The notes under the pieces are model-generated. The model had not been told where the DNA came from and searched no databases. It saw only the letters and a program-made list of their open reading frames with translations. Position numbers and translations under genes: made by a program. Of a DNA stretch of 64,000 nt, positions 1-11,828 are shown one piece after another (the stretch's first letter is position 1; the number at the start of each line of letters is the position of its first letter). The DNA lies in assembly GCA_021234155.1 (NCBI GenBank), contig JAJEKV010000008.1, forward strand, positions 19,935,959 to 19,999,958. Reading direction: 5' to 3'. The stretch comes from Isoetes taiwanensis. Taxonomy: Eukaryota; Streptophyta; Lycopodiopsida; Isoetales; Isoetaceae.

Positions 1-724
1 TTGTTGTACTTCGTTCAGTTGTATTGCTTGTTTTTAGAGCATGGTTGCAATATTTTGAATATAATTTTAGAAGGCCACCCCTTAGTCCGCAATTACACTA
101 TTTGTGATGGCAGGGAATGATTTCAAAAGGTCTATAAAATATCTCTGAATCATTTGACAATCAATTACATTTTTCCTCTACTTTTGTAATTAGTGCTTTT
201 TGGATGCAAGAAATGGAAACTTTTACAAAAGATAGAAATTAGTACAAAAGTTAAATTAAGAGAGTGAAAATGATCCAGAGCAATGGGTATACAACATCTT
301 TTGACTCTAACACCCACAATAACCAGGTGTTTCTTGTGATACAGGCTAATCAATATCCTCAAAAATTAGTTCATGTACTTGAAGGTGTTCTCGATTATCA
401 ATTGTTGCATTTGTTGGTACTTTTGCTCAATAATGACTTGACATTTGGAAACACAATCTTGGAATATCATTTTCCAAAAAGCTTCATGCATATTGCAAAT
501 TGCCCCAAACAATAACGATGGATAGCCCGGCTTATTTCGTCAACATGCCATTGAGGACTCTGGTGTTATCAAAGAACATGAAGGAAATTTTATTGTTGAT
601 CCTTGGACCTTTTGGCATATTGTTAGAGTATGAGTCAAGTTTAGGATCATCACGCAAGACAGACCATGGTGTAGTTCCTTGAATCAACATAAAAAGTGGT
701 AAATCCACGAGGATTTTTGTGAAA
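1..724. other. Unassigned AT-rich sequence
   Basis: I recognise no gene here. Short open frames at 264-515 and 500-682 on the plus strand have no family signature and no convincing splice sites. The stretch could be the flank into which LINE-A inserted, or the decayed edge of another element. The purine-rich run near 731-757 belongs to the LINE-A tail. Confidence 0.3.
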
Positions 725-3215
725 ATTATAAGGAGAGAAGAGCAAGAATAGAGAATAGGAATAGAGTTTTTATCATCACGAGGAGACCAATTGGCCTATG
801 GGACCCAAGAAAAGCGACAAGTATTCTTGTCGGGTTAAAAAAACCCCTCCCGCCCTAAAAAGTTGTTTTGGGGAAGCAAGTAGCAGGGAATAGGCTTCTT
901 TGTCAAAGTACAAATACAAAGAAACAAATACAAATATAGGCGAGGAAATATGTGTACATGTATCGGTGGGGTGCGAGGGCGGAGCTGATCTTAGCGATCC
1001 ATGATCTCTTGAATGTATGTGCCCAAGCTCGTCTAGAGCTTCCTTTCGACATCTCATCACAGTGGCGGGATGGATAAGCGTCAGATGTCATCATATGCCC
1101 GGACAACTCGAAGGTGTGGCAATGCGTCTTCCAGCTCCAACTGGCGGCGTTGACCGAAGCCTCTCGTACGGCTCCCCAACCCATCTCTGTCTCAATCAGG
1201 GATGGTGTGCGTACTTCAATGCGGATAGAGGCAATGGATCTAGCGCTTTTATGGGTAGATGAGTGCCGCAGGTAGCATTCACGGACCCGGCATTTGGGAT
1301 TTATGTAAGTTGATAATGTGCCATCTTGACTGTTCAAAGTCGCGGCATCCCATAACTACTTGAGAAAGCATCGTCAAGGTCTGCACGAGGCTGGCGATGC
1401 ACTCCGTTTGCACTTGGATGCACTTGTGCTCTTGCATTCATCACAGCCAACCAGTGAGCTCTCTTTTCCCTTGGCCCGGAGTTTTTAGGCATTGAGGCCT
1501 ATTGCCATAGTGTGGCCGAGGTGGGGGAGGCAGTATAGATCATCTTTGACCACCTTACGGAGTAGATGATGTGTCTCGAGGCTCCTCTTTTGAAGATGCA
1601 AAGGCACATTTCACCTTGATGTGGCATGGGGCTGTGGACTTCACCCGGGGCGTGCAGAAAGCTTTCGCACGCACCAAGTCATTCCAAGTGGCCTTGGCGA
1701 GAAATCCAGCGGGCCCCGGACCTCGACTACGTACAAAAGCCACCCGGGTTCTACTAGCACCTTGAATAGGTGCGATTGGTGATTCTAATCATACGGCTCC
1801 GTCTTGTAGCTATTGTTCGCCGTTGCATAGAATGCCTTCCAACACATTTGAAACCAGCGGCCGAATGGAATTGTATCGGCCAGGGAGCTCCACCCCAAAT
1901 ATTTGTAAGCGGACACTGCTTCCAACATTAAAGCCCGCGATAAGTGATGATTGGAGGCATTGGTTGGCGTCGCGAGATGATACCAAAACCACCTTGGTTT
2001 GGCTGGATTGATCGCATGTCGGTCACGGCAAAATGTGTCCGGGGCATCGAGATGGCATTGCATGTACTGCCGGTTGTGCTGGGAGGTCCACATCGTCGGC
2101 ATAGATCGGTTGCTTGATGATGGTGGCGAGAAGGTGAGCCCTTTGATGCCTCCATTATCAACGAGCCATCCCGAATGCAAATAGTGTGGAGAGAGAGAGG
2201 GCATCACTGGTGGACCCGATCGCTCTCGAATGGCTGGCCGGTTGCGGTGGCGGTGCATGTCTCATATAACATGTACACGCGTGCGGTTAAGCTAGGAACA
2301 TTAGGCTGCTGCCAATCTTGCCGACTTTCACGAGCCGCGATGTCAAAGCCTTGGCCTGAAGTCCTCACGAAGCAACAATACGGATCTTACCCGGCGGTTC
2401 TGGCTGTCTCGGCGGTCCGTGGCGTGAAGATATAATCTATAGTTAGCGAGTGCACCGGCTGAGATCTTGCCTATATGATTGCCTTCATTTTAACATATTA
2501 CGCCAATCCACACATCAACTCACCCAGCTCAAGGATCCGGTGAGGCTTTGCAAACGAGCTGGTCATGATGAGTCGATGGTGGCGAGGCGGTGCGGGCCTC
2601 TGTCTTGTAGATTGGGATAACCACGCTGGTGGTCGCTGCGGGGAAAACCTTCCCGCAATGCCTTGTTGAATATGTCGGTCGATGCGGCGCTATGGATGGT
2701 CACGCCCCTCTTAGGTAACTCCGCACACACATGCCATCAAGGGCTGGTGCTTTCCATTTGGCTAGGCGTTGTAGCCTAGCGTTACCTCCACCTGCAGCTG
2801 ATTTCTGAGTATTGGGCCCTCTTTGAAGGAGTAATCTCGCACCCTCCCGAGGTTGTGAAGGCTGCTATAGGTGTACTTGCCCGGTCTAGAGTGATGAAAC
2901 GGCGGCGCCCGGCCTCCCCGAGCACTCTGCCCGAGAAGGTCTGGGATGGCGTTCGGAGGAAGAGCATTCCACTGTTGATGGGCGCGTACGACGCTTTCTA
3001 GCCCAGCAAGGGAAAGTCTGGTATTGCTTGAGCGCATTTCAAACATAGAAGCGGGGTCTATGACTTGGCGAGCAATTTCGTTTTGCACTTGGCGTCCAGA
3101 CCGCGGTTACGGAAAGAAGTAGCTCTTGAGGTTTGCGGGCGACTGCCTCCCAAAACACCTCGGCAATAGCCAGGGGCGTCAATAAGCGCACGCCTACTAC
3201 TCCCGGTGTTGAGCA
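725..3215 (-). mobile_element. Decayed non-LTR retrotransposon (LINE-A)
   Basis: Reading on the minus strand from about 3200 down to 725, broken frames follow the order of a LINE ORF2. First comes the endonuclease-RT linker with a DAKCKTKL motif near 3080. Next is the start of the reverse transcriptase, with a KAPALDG-like motif near 2745 and SVVIPIYK near 2625. A CPLSPHY motif lies near 2220, and the region corresponding to YKYLGVEFP near 1880. A Cys/His C-terminal region near 1150 matches the better preserved copies at 42500 and 62150. The 3' end holds a GGGTTTTTTTAACCC-type inverted repeat near 830-845, a conserved GGTCCCATAGGCC block near 792-805, GATAAAAAC, and a pyrimidine tail of CTATTCT-like units ending around 731. 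No frame is intact. The 5' limit is uncertain. Confidence 0.8.
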
Positions 3216-3713
3216 TTGTGAGATGGAACATGAAGATAGCACGAAAGAGGAAAAAATGAGGTGGAGTACACTTTGGGTATCCACGAGGAAAAAACACAAC
3301 AAAGTCAAGCCAAACCTTTGAGACTTGAGCAAACAAAGTAAAAAACTCAAAACTTGCAAACCTTGGTTTGAACCAAGGGATCACTGTCATCGGAGACAGG
3401 GGTTTAATAAAAGTTAATATTAAAACTAATGGGACTCAAAATCTTGGCCATAGAAGCTATCAAGATGATGATGCATCACGTACACCATGGGGCTGTATAA
3501 GTGGAATAATGACATTAATATCTTCAAAATGGGATGTTGAAGGCAATTTAAGAGCACAAAGATGCATTGTTCTTGAAGCTGGCATATTTGCGGGGGTGAG
3601 AGGTGGCGGTGGGCAAAGGGTCCACTAATGGGGTGCTTCAAAATTGTACCCATGGATGAGAAACAAAATTACTTCGCGAGCACATGGGAAATTACCATTT
3701 TAGATTTGGAAGC
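3216..3713. other. Unassigned spacer before copia A
   Basis: A short plus-strand open frame (3368-3628) has no recognisable domain. The segment is the flank of the copia A 5' LTR; I see no further structure. Confidence 0.3.
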
Positions 3714-4180
3714 TGACTGAAATAGATTAAATAGTCATGTCACAATGATAAAAATAAGAAGGGCATGGATTACGCATTGGCGGAGACAGTGCATACCACC
3801 GGTTTGGATACATTATATAAATCACGGGTTTTATTCAAATGCGTGTATCAGAAAAGATATGCAGGATGGTTTTACTTGGTGTTGCGGATATGCAGGTGTT
3901 GCTTTCGAGAAAAGGCATAGAGATCTTCGGCTTGGTTTACAATCCGGTCACGGTGTTGGGCTATTTTAAAGCGACTCACGGATGGCCGGATTGTATCCGC
4001 AGGGCTGATGGCTGTGAATTTGTTACTCTGTCTTTCTAGCGAAGCGGGTACGCTGCGATTATCGTTGAACTATAGTTACTCTGGCTTTTTCTAGTGAATT
4101 ATTTGCCATGATGAATCCTTCCGTGAGTATGTTTAGTCTTTGACCTTTTCTTTGGAGACCAGGATACAAAAATATTAACA
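3714..4180 (+). repeat. 5' LTR of copia A
   Basis: It begins TGACTGAAATAG and ends AATATTAACA. It aligns along its length with 11178-11263 followed by 16577-17008. Shared blocks include CATGTCACAATGATAAAA near the start and GACCTTTTCTTTGGAGACC near the end. Confidence 0.88.
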
Positions 4181-4181
4181 A

Positions 4182-4195
4182 TGGTATCGAGCCGA
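4182..4195 (+). other. Primer-binding site of copia A
   Basis: TGGTATCGAGCC follows the 5' LTR by one base. Copia elements usually carry TGGTATCAGAGC, complementary to initiator methionine tRNA; this copy has lost one base. Confidence 0.75.
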
Positions 4196-4559
4196 TTGGC
4201 ATGGCTACTTGGCTCGAGCTTCCATGTTGCGCACAATGGATATGTAATAATTGGGTCTGAAATTTCGTCTTGGAAATCTAAAATTAAGAGAATCTTGAAG
4301 ATCGAATGGGATGTTGTCTGACCTCTAAAGATCTGAGATAAAATTTGCAAAGCTGTTGGGAAACTGAGAGGTTGAAATTTAGCGATGAGGATGTAAAACA
4401 AGAAAAGGTAAGGACAAGCTGGAACATGAATTTTTGACCATCAAAAATAAATGAAGGCAAAGGTATTTTGTGGTTCTAGCATTACATGTTGAGAACATAG
4501 GGATTATCATCATAGGAGATGTGGCTTTATCTTCTGCTTAAAAATTATGAAAGTGACCA

Positions 4560-6140
4560 TCTTAGCAAATTGATATTTTGGAGAGAAGAACTGAGGCAGC
4601 TTAAATATCATGATGGTGGTAATCTAAGTGAACTCTTTCAACTTTGGATATGATAGTGTTTGATCTAAAGGCGGTGGTGTTGTGTTATCAAAGAAAATTT
4701 GTGAGTTATTGGTAGTAAGGGTGATGATGAAGGACCATAAAGTCTATATTCTAGTCATACAAGAATTAATGGTAAGAGGAAGTCAAATCGGTCCTTATTT
4801 TATTTGCCAATGAGTATGGGCATGTAGAATATTGTCAAAAGCCAGTCAAAGGAAATTTAGATGCTATAATTGGTGGAAGAGGTCATATGTGTTCAGCACA
4901 TTTCTAGTCCAAGAAATAAAGGAAACCTTTACGAGGAAGAGGTCAAGGTAGACGAAACCATGAATATAGTTGTTGAATCAAGCCCAGGCAAAAGAAAGAT
5001 AGAGGCAACACCTAAGATATATTGGTATTAAAGAAAATCCTCCTATTAGGTTGGGCAATGGAAGTTTTAGGCAAGTTGAAGGAGTAGGGATGTTAGAGTT
5101 GTTTGATTTGGAGGGCAAACTTGTAAGCCTAAAAGATGTCTTGTGTGTGCAATTTGATGAAACTTAATTTATTAAGTGAGATAGTAGACTTAGGTTATAA
5201 GGTGGTGTTTGAACAAAAACATTGCAAGATACTATGTGATAATAAAATTGCTCTTTGGCAAAAAAATTGGAACTTGTTTGAATTAAGCCAAAATGAACTG
5301 TTTAAGTGATGCTACATGCTTCCATGCATTAAGTTATGCATGAAAGTTAAGCTCATGCTCATGTGAAAATGTTGAGATTAGCTCTTTGTTCAAAGAAAAC
5401 TATCGGTTGTTTGTCATAGGTGTATGCTAGGAAAGCATGCAGAACACTTTCTAAGAAAAAGAAGCAATCAATGTGCAAAGGATCTTCTTGGTGTTTATAC
5501 TATGTGTGGGACGATGGATATAACAAGTACATGGTGAAAAGGTATTATATTTTCATTTTGAAGATTATAGTGAAAGGTATTTTCATTTTTAAATGCAAAG
5601 CATCAAGCTCTAGAATCATACCTTGAGTTTGTAATTTGAAGTTGAATGTGAAGCGGGGAAGAGATCAAATGTAAAAGATTTCAGGAGAAATTAGAGGAGA
5701 ATATATGTCTAAAATTTAATTGGTTTGTTGGGCCCGAGGTATAAGAGACAACTCACTTGCGGATAAGTCTCGACAAAATGGGGTTGTAGAAGGCAAAATG
5801 AACAATATTGATTGCAGCTAGAACAATGGTAAAGAGTTTGCAAAGCTATGGAATTTCTTATGGGCGGAAGCTTGATAAAAACAACATTTCATATTCAAAA
5901 TAGAATAACCGATCAACATAGCAGGGGAATGTGTCCACTGAAGAACTATGGTGAAAACAGAAATTATGATAAGTTTAAAAGGTATATGGATCTAACATAC
6001 AGGTTATGTTCCAGAGGTTACAGGACTAAGATTGAGAAGATAGATCAAGGCGTTTCCTAGTTGGCTATGATGGAAAGCTAAAAGGCTATCGACTTTATAA
6101 TCCAAAATCCAGGGGAAGGTATATATAACATGGTAAAAAA
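4560..6140 (+). pseudogene. Copia A gag and integrase, degraded
   Basis: Broken frames carry a copia gag region (HDGGNLSELFQL near 4610) and a zinc knuckle (EYGHVEYCQK near 4815). A GAG-pre-integrase region follows, with LKDVL near 5130 and LGYKVVFEQ near 5195. The integrase core comes next: GKHAEHF near 5432, a copia D-C-G-P-M-type segment near 5500, and QNGVV near 5780. It ends with the post-core motif VGYDGKLKGYRLYNPK near 6062-6105. Stops and frameshifts are spread throughout, so no product is expected. Confidence 0.82.
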
Positions 6141-8335
6141 AGATATATCACATTTGATGAATCAATGCTTGTATAAAAACAGAAAATTGATTAAGGATAC
6201 ACTAGAATTCAAGAGAATTTAGAAAAATATGCTAAAGTTGAGGAGAGACCTAGAAACATCGTAGATGTTGATGATAATGGTTTCTGAGTCTCTAATGATG
6301 ATCAAGTAAGTAATGCACACACAGCAATTGATACTCATCTACCAAAAATGTAAGAGTGAAGTTGACATTTAAAGAAAATTTATAATTAGAAGAAAGAATT
6401 ATATGATAGAGCGAGAATAAGGGAAAAGTAGAGCGTTTGCAAATGCTTTACTTCTAGATGATAATGTTCCTACTCTTATGGTATACTATATAATTGTTAA
6501 TTTAAATGGTGCAAGAATACAATTGTAGGGCTACCCCTACATTAACCCAAGTGAATAAGCACCCAAACCAAAGGGGTTTAAGGGGGATTTAATTTAAATG
6601 TGTTGGATTCAATGGTTGTGTTTATTAATGTCCAATGGTAGTTATGTATTTTGGTTATTATACTAAAAAAAGAATTTTACGGTATGAGATTTCAAAAGAC
6701 TCTTGATATTAAGAATATATAAGACATGCAAAACATATGGCATAACATAATATAACTATAATATTATAGCATAATGTAATATAATTATATATGCTATAAA
6801 AGCATTTTATTTAGAAATTTATTGAGTTATTGAAAATAGCAAAGGTATTATAGGTTTGGAGCACTTAAAATGAATAGTGGTTTTCTTTCGCCTCTTGAGC
6901 TTGACATCTTCTTAATGCGGGATGGTTTATCTGTCGTGATACTATACACTTGCATTAAGTGATGTTGAACTGAGCTCGATACATTTAAATTGCCATTGAT
7001 CTCATTATATGCATTTGCAACTAATATCTACCATTAAAAAGAACAACACAAGGTTAGAATAATAAGAGTAACACAAGCTTATAATTCTAATTGCATATTA
7101 ACTTAAGCAGTAATTGACTTAAAGCATAATGGTGGAAGAGAGGCATAATGGTGGTTATAATGCTACATGTTGAGGAGGAAGGATTACATTTTATTTTTCC
7201 AGGGAATAAAGAATGGTTAGGAAGGCGTCATTTCCAGTTTTAAGAAAATTATGAAACCAAATTTGTAGAGGCGGGGTTAGGGTTTTCGACACTTATTACC
7301 GAGGGCGGATTTTCTGAGGAATTCGTTCACGGGGAGGTAAGCATGAGTGAATCACAATTGGTCCCGAGCAAGGCAGCCCGACTATCATCAAGCTTTCTCT
7401 TGTTAGGAGTCCCGGTTACGGCATTTGGTTGTGGCGGGAGTCACCGGTTTGAAGAGTAGAAGCGATGGATGTAATGTGGGAGTTTGGATTGGCCTGCCAT
7501 GCAGTTTCTTTATCCAGGAAGTCCGGATTAAAAAGAAGTGCTTGATGGAAAAGTTTTGGATTGAAGGAAAGGATTAGATTCTAATGCTAGGTGTAATACT
7601 AGATTTGGATTGGCTGCCATCACGAGGTTTTATTTATCTAGAAAGTCAGTTAAAGAATTACAGTGGAAGTTTTGGATTGAAGAAAAGTTAGGCACAGCAT
7701 GCACATTCGCTATAGGAGGCTAGATATTATCGGCTCGAGTTCGAACTAAGGTGCAAATGCTAGCGAGAGGGAACTTGAGGATGTTATAGCTAGATCTCTC
7801 CATCTCCCACTTGACCATGCTAGAAATTTCCACTGCCGTTTGAATCCGGGAACCAACACCCAAATAACACAATAGCACAATAACAGTATCATGCATTGTT
7901 CCAATTTCGCTATGAAAGATTACATTATTATTTACAGGAATGAAGAAACGATGTCTCTTGTGAATCTTTGGTTAGCCATGATGATGCTATATTCCATATA
8001 ATACTATATTCCAAATAACATATGTAGCAAACAAAGAGCACAAACTTCCATCTACCACAAATTTGTTGGATGAGGATAGAGGAGATGGATCAACAAAGCG
8101 GGTAATACCACCACAAGAGCTTACGAGAGAGCGAGGCTTTCTTTGGGTTAATGCATATGAATGAGGAGCTCAAAATAAGAGCCCAGTTAGATTGTTAAAG
8201 CTAATCCGTCGCGCTCGGAAAGCTCTAGAAATGCTATTTAGGTATGGCCAATGAATACGACGAAATCCTTAGTAAAACCATGCCAGCGTACAAAATCACA
8301 AAAAAACCCGTACATAATGCTGCATATTTGTGCAG
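6141..8335. other. Unassigned interior stretch of copia A
   Basis: In an intact copia this position should hold only a short linker between integrase and reverse transcriptase, but there are about 2.2 kb of AT-rich sequence with no recognisable domain. A near palindrome, GTAGGGCTACCCCTAC, lies at about 6525-6540 where copia-like coding signal fades, so a further inserted element is possible. I found no paired terminal repeats or clear target duplication. Confidence 0.35.
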
Positions 8336-9318
8336 GAAGATGCGAGAAAAGTGGAAAGATGCAATGGAGAGATGAAATCTGCAGGTCATTTTTGCGAAAT
8401 ACAAAACATATGAGCATGGCGCCCTCGAAGGTAAAACATAGTCACAGAATAAATAGATTTTTAAAGATAAAAAGGGTCGGATGGATGCATGCAAAATATA
8501 AATTAGTTCTTGCACAAAGGTTTTCGGAAAAGAGGTATAGACTATGAAGAGAAAACTTTTTTAGCCATTGCAAAACTAGCAAGTTTAAGGGCTATTTTAG
8601 CATATGCACTAATGATCTAGGACTACATCGGCATATGGATGTAAGCCCACAACATTTTTGAATCACGAGATATGGATGAAGAAATATACATGAAAACGAG
8701 GCTCACGGATTTGAACAGGGAAGACATGTTATGGAAATTAAAAGGTAGTCTATGGATTAAAGACGAAGCTAGAGACAATGATAATATATAATGCATGGAC
8801 AACTATTTAAAGAGCAAGCATTCAAGAAACTACAAGTCTGATGGTGTCCTTACATTTTCAAGATGGAATAGATTTCACATCATAGCTCTTTATGTAGATG
8901 GTGTATGGCATCAAAGCAGGTTTATTGTTTAGGTCAATGCAAAAAGCAGTTTAAAGTTTGGATAGCCGGACCTAGGTGAGCTTAAGCTATTTCTTGGTCG
9001 GAAGTGAAAAGGGATAGGAAAGGCAAAAAGATGACTATTACACAAGCAAGAAACATCCAAGATATACTTGAAAGATTTAATATGACTGGCTTGCAATTCC
9101 ATAAGAACACCCATGGTAGTTGGTGCTAAGTTGTTAGATCAAATGTGTCCTACAACGAGATCTTTGAAAATAGGCGTGTATGGAAAGATGCCATCTGAGA
9201 GAGCTCTACATTAGTTGCACCTTTATCTATCTAATAGCACACATCGGCGTTAGTGCAATTAATTTTTTAGTAGTTTTAAATAATCCGGGACAAGCACAGC
9301 GGCTTGCAACAAAGTGAT
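8336..9318 (+). pseudogene. Copia A reverse transcriptase, degraded
   Basis: Segments in shifting plus-strand frames match a copia RT from its start: KWKDAMEREMKS near 8350, HAKYKLV near 8490, FSEKRGIDYEETF near 8520, KLASLRAILAYA near 8572. Then come a KRSLYGLK-like stretch near 8740, a YVDG remnant of the YVDD site near 8893, LGELKLFLG near 8970 and CNSIRTPMV near 9095. The frame continues into the RNase H connection (NNPGQ near 9282) and then stops at the LINE-B junction. Many stops and shifts are present. Confidence 0.85.
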
Positions 9319-10980
9319 TCGTGGATTTTCTTTGAGAAGGCATTTGACTACTTGTGCCTTGGGAAAAACTATGGGCAAGATTCGCGGCGTAGGGTTCACA
9401 ATAGATTTGCGAGAATGTAGTTAATGCAGGGCTATATGAAAGATGCCGAGTGGGTTCTGGCAAGCCAACCATTTGATACGTAGTATTGGGGTTCATGAGG
9501 GGATGCCCTCTCTCCATAACATTGTTTGGGAATTGGGTAAGAGGCGTAGCTCACCTTACCCGGATCATCGAGGCTGAGTTAATATCTGATGATGGACCCC
9601 TCCCCAAACACACACAGGCGCTACATGCGACATCTCGATACCCTAGACACGATACGCCAGAAGTGGTGATATGCGTGTCAACTTTGGTCAGGAACTAAAG
9701 GTGGACATATCGGCATCCTCCACGTCGGTAGGATCCCCTCAGTTACCCGAGGGCATAATGTGGAAGTGGCATCCACATACAAATATGTTGGGGGTGGAGT
9801 TTCCTTCTACTATACCTTTGGGATACATCCATACATTTCTGAGTGATGAAGCGGGTTGGAAGGCACTATATGCAATGCAAACTAATAGTCATAGAAGCGA
9901 GTTGTATGAATTGGGCCCATCGATCCACACTGTTCAAGGTCATAGTGAACTGTCCTTTTATATAGGGTTAGTATGGGGCCCGATGGTATCCCTCGCTTCT
10001 CTGGAATGACTTGGAGCAGGTGCGAGAAAGCCTTCTTAGTCACGAGCACTAGGGAGTAAGTCCACAGTCCCATATCAAATTCTATTAGGTAGGCGAGTTC
10101 TTGCGCATAATAGCCCGAGGAGGCGTATGATAAGCCACATTGTCTATTTTCAAAGGTGGTCAATATGGGCCGATGCTCGTCTCCTAACCTAAGCTTATAT
10201 CATGGCAATGGGGCCTTGATGCCTGCAAGGCACAGTGGAGGGAAGAGCTCAATGGTTGGTTAGATGGAATGTCGGGAACTGCGGGTGCATACATGTGCAA
10301 GCGAGGCGGTCGACATAGCTTGAGGCAATATGTTGATGCTTACTTCCTCCAACAAGCTTTGGGATGCCGATTATCTTGAACAGGTCAAGGCGGCACACTA
10401 CCGGTGCCACATAAATCCACGTTGAACAGGCCCGCAATGCTACAAGTACCCACTTGCCTATGAAAGGCAGACTCATTACCTCTATTCGCTTGCGGAGGCA
10501 CACCATCTTGGAATTGAGACGGACGGGTGGAGTGGTGAGCCACGCCGGGCGGAAATTTGTCGAAATGCTGCCAAATAATAGGGCGTGAGGATGAATCTCA
10601 TACCCTTCAAACACGCCCGGCCCTTATGGTCGAATCCGGATCGCTATGCTAAGTTTAGTGGGGCTGGCGGTACTACGTAATGAAGATGAGTACGGCTTAC
10701 ATGCGGGTCTTTGGAATCAGCACCTTCGAAGGTTATGGACATGCGAGATCAGCTATGTCCTCGGGCACACACTTGACATGTATATGTATTTATTTCATGA
10801 TGATGCATACTTATGCAGGTTGTGACATTCTTATTAACGCCATGGGTTTTCCCTCGAAACCGCGCCGGAATGAGGGTTTAGCAGGACAATAATAAGTTTC
10901 TTCGCTCGCCACGGGTCCCACATAGGCCGATTGGTCTCGATTGGGCCGATAAAAAATCATTCTTTCTTTCTTTCTTTTTT
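9319..10980 (+). mobile_element. 5'-truncated LINE (LINE-B) inserted in copia A
   Basis: The left end begins within a reverse transcriptase motif aligning with FAKAFDTVPLEKLWARL of LINE-E at 41396. A CPLS motif near 9507 and further LINE-E-like sequence follow; the segment near 10160-10620 resembles the LINE-E C-terminus. The right end has the conserved GGTCCCACATAGGCCGATTG block near 10914, GATAAAAAATC, and a TTCTTTCTTTC tail ending at about 10980. Copia A RNase H coding resumes immediately after. The copy is 5'-truncated and its frames are broken. Parts of the minus strand (10250-10614) look inverted relative to the rest, so an internal rearrangement is possible. Confidence 0.75.
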
Positions 10981-11167
10981 AATCATGGATTGGAATATAA
11001 GATGGGCAAAGAACCTGGTTTAGTGCTCAAGGCTTATGCTAATACAGATTGGGTAGGAGACTTAGATTCACGAAAATCCACGTCTGGATATATTACTATA
11101 AACCACTGTGAGAAGACAAATTCAATAAATTTAAGCTTGGACTTTGCATTGGGAACTCTTGTGACAT
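10981..11167 (+). pseudogene. Copia A RNase H, C-terminal part
   Basis: The plus-strand frame reads NHGLEYKMGKEPG, AYANTDWVGDLDSRKSTSGY and a decayed remainder. The D-W-x-G-D-x-D-x-R-K-S-T-S-G pattern is diagnostic of Ty1-copia RNase H. It continues the frame broken near 9318 by LINE-B. Confidence 0.88.
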
Positions 11168-11177
11168 GAAGGAGGAG
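11168..11177 (+). other. Polypurine tract of copia A
   Basis: GAAGGAGGAG lies directly before the TG that opens the 3' LTR, the position and composition expected of the plus-strand primer. Confidence 0.75.
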
Positions 11178-11263
11178 TGTTGAAATAATAGATCACATAA
11201 TCATGTCACAATGATAAAAAAAAATGAAGGGCATGGATTGCACGTGGCAGGACAGGTGCATAC
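11178..11263 (+). repeat. 3' LTR of copia A, first part
   Basis: TGTTGAAATAATAG through GTGCATAC matches the first part of 3714-4180. It breaks at CATAC (11259-11263), where copia B inserted, and resumes at 16577. Confidence 0.88.
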
Positions 11264-11716
11264 TGTTAGAGAATTCTTAGAAGCCTTAACAAGTTCACAA
11301 GTATCTATTATGGAATGCCAACCACTTATTAAGGAGCAAAGGTATTTCGTTTTTCCAATGGTCGATATAACATATGAAATCTTTACAGCTTATGAATGAA
11401 CAGTATATTTTTGAAGACCCATATATCCAACTTCGATTCGATCTTTCAATAGGATTCCGGCATCAATCGGCCTGCAGTTCTTCTCAGATAATCTGTCCGA
11501 TTCTTGTCTTTTTCTAAGCCCAGTTAATCACCGAATCGTTGCCCCTATAATCGTTCTTTCTAATTTTATCGCCACTGGCCCGATCCTTATTTCGTGCTAT
11601 ATACGGTAAAACCATTGACTTAAAACCATGTGGAAACAATGGTTTTATGTTTTCAGCCTTCAATGAAGTCATATGGTTAAGGCATGACCCATTACATGGT
11701 ATTACTATCCTCAACA
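11264..11716 (-). repeat. 3' LTR of copia B
   Basis: A 453-bp repeat of 16117-16576. Blocks of near-perfect identity (for example 11442-11570) alternate with short, clustered differences. It has TG and CA ends. Confidence 0.92.
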
Positions 11717-11828
11717 CTCCCATCATGCCTTAACCAATTAACGCTGAATCCTTCTGGGTTTACTCATTTTACGGTTAGCTATCTCTGTCTAAGATAATCG
11801 AAAAAAACTTTGTCAACACGACTCTCCA

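Noticed and set aside
703-3290. ATCCACGAGGA occurring at about 704 and 3280 as the LINE-A target duplication
   Set aside because: The left copy is separated from the LINE tail by about 20 bases of other sequence and the right limit of the LINE is not defined, so the match cannot be tied to the element ends.
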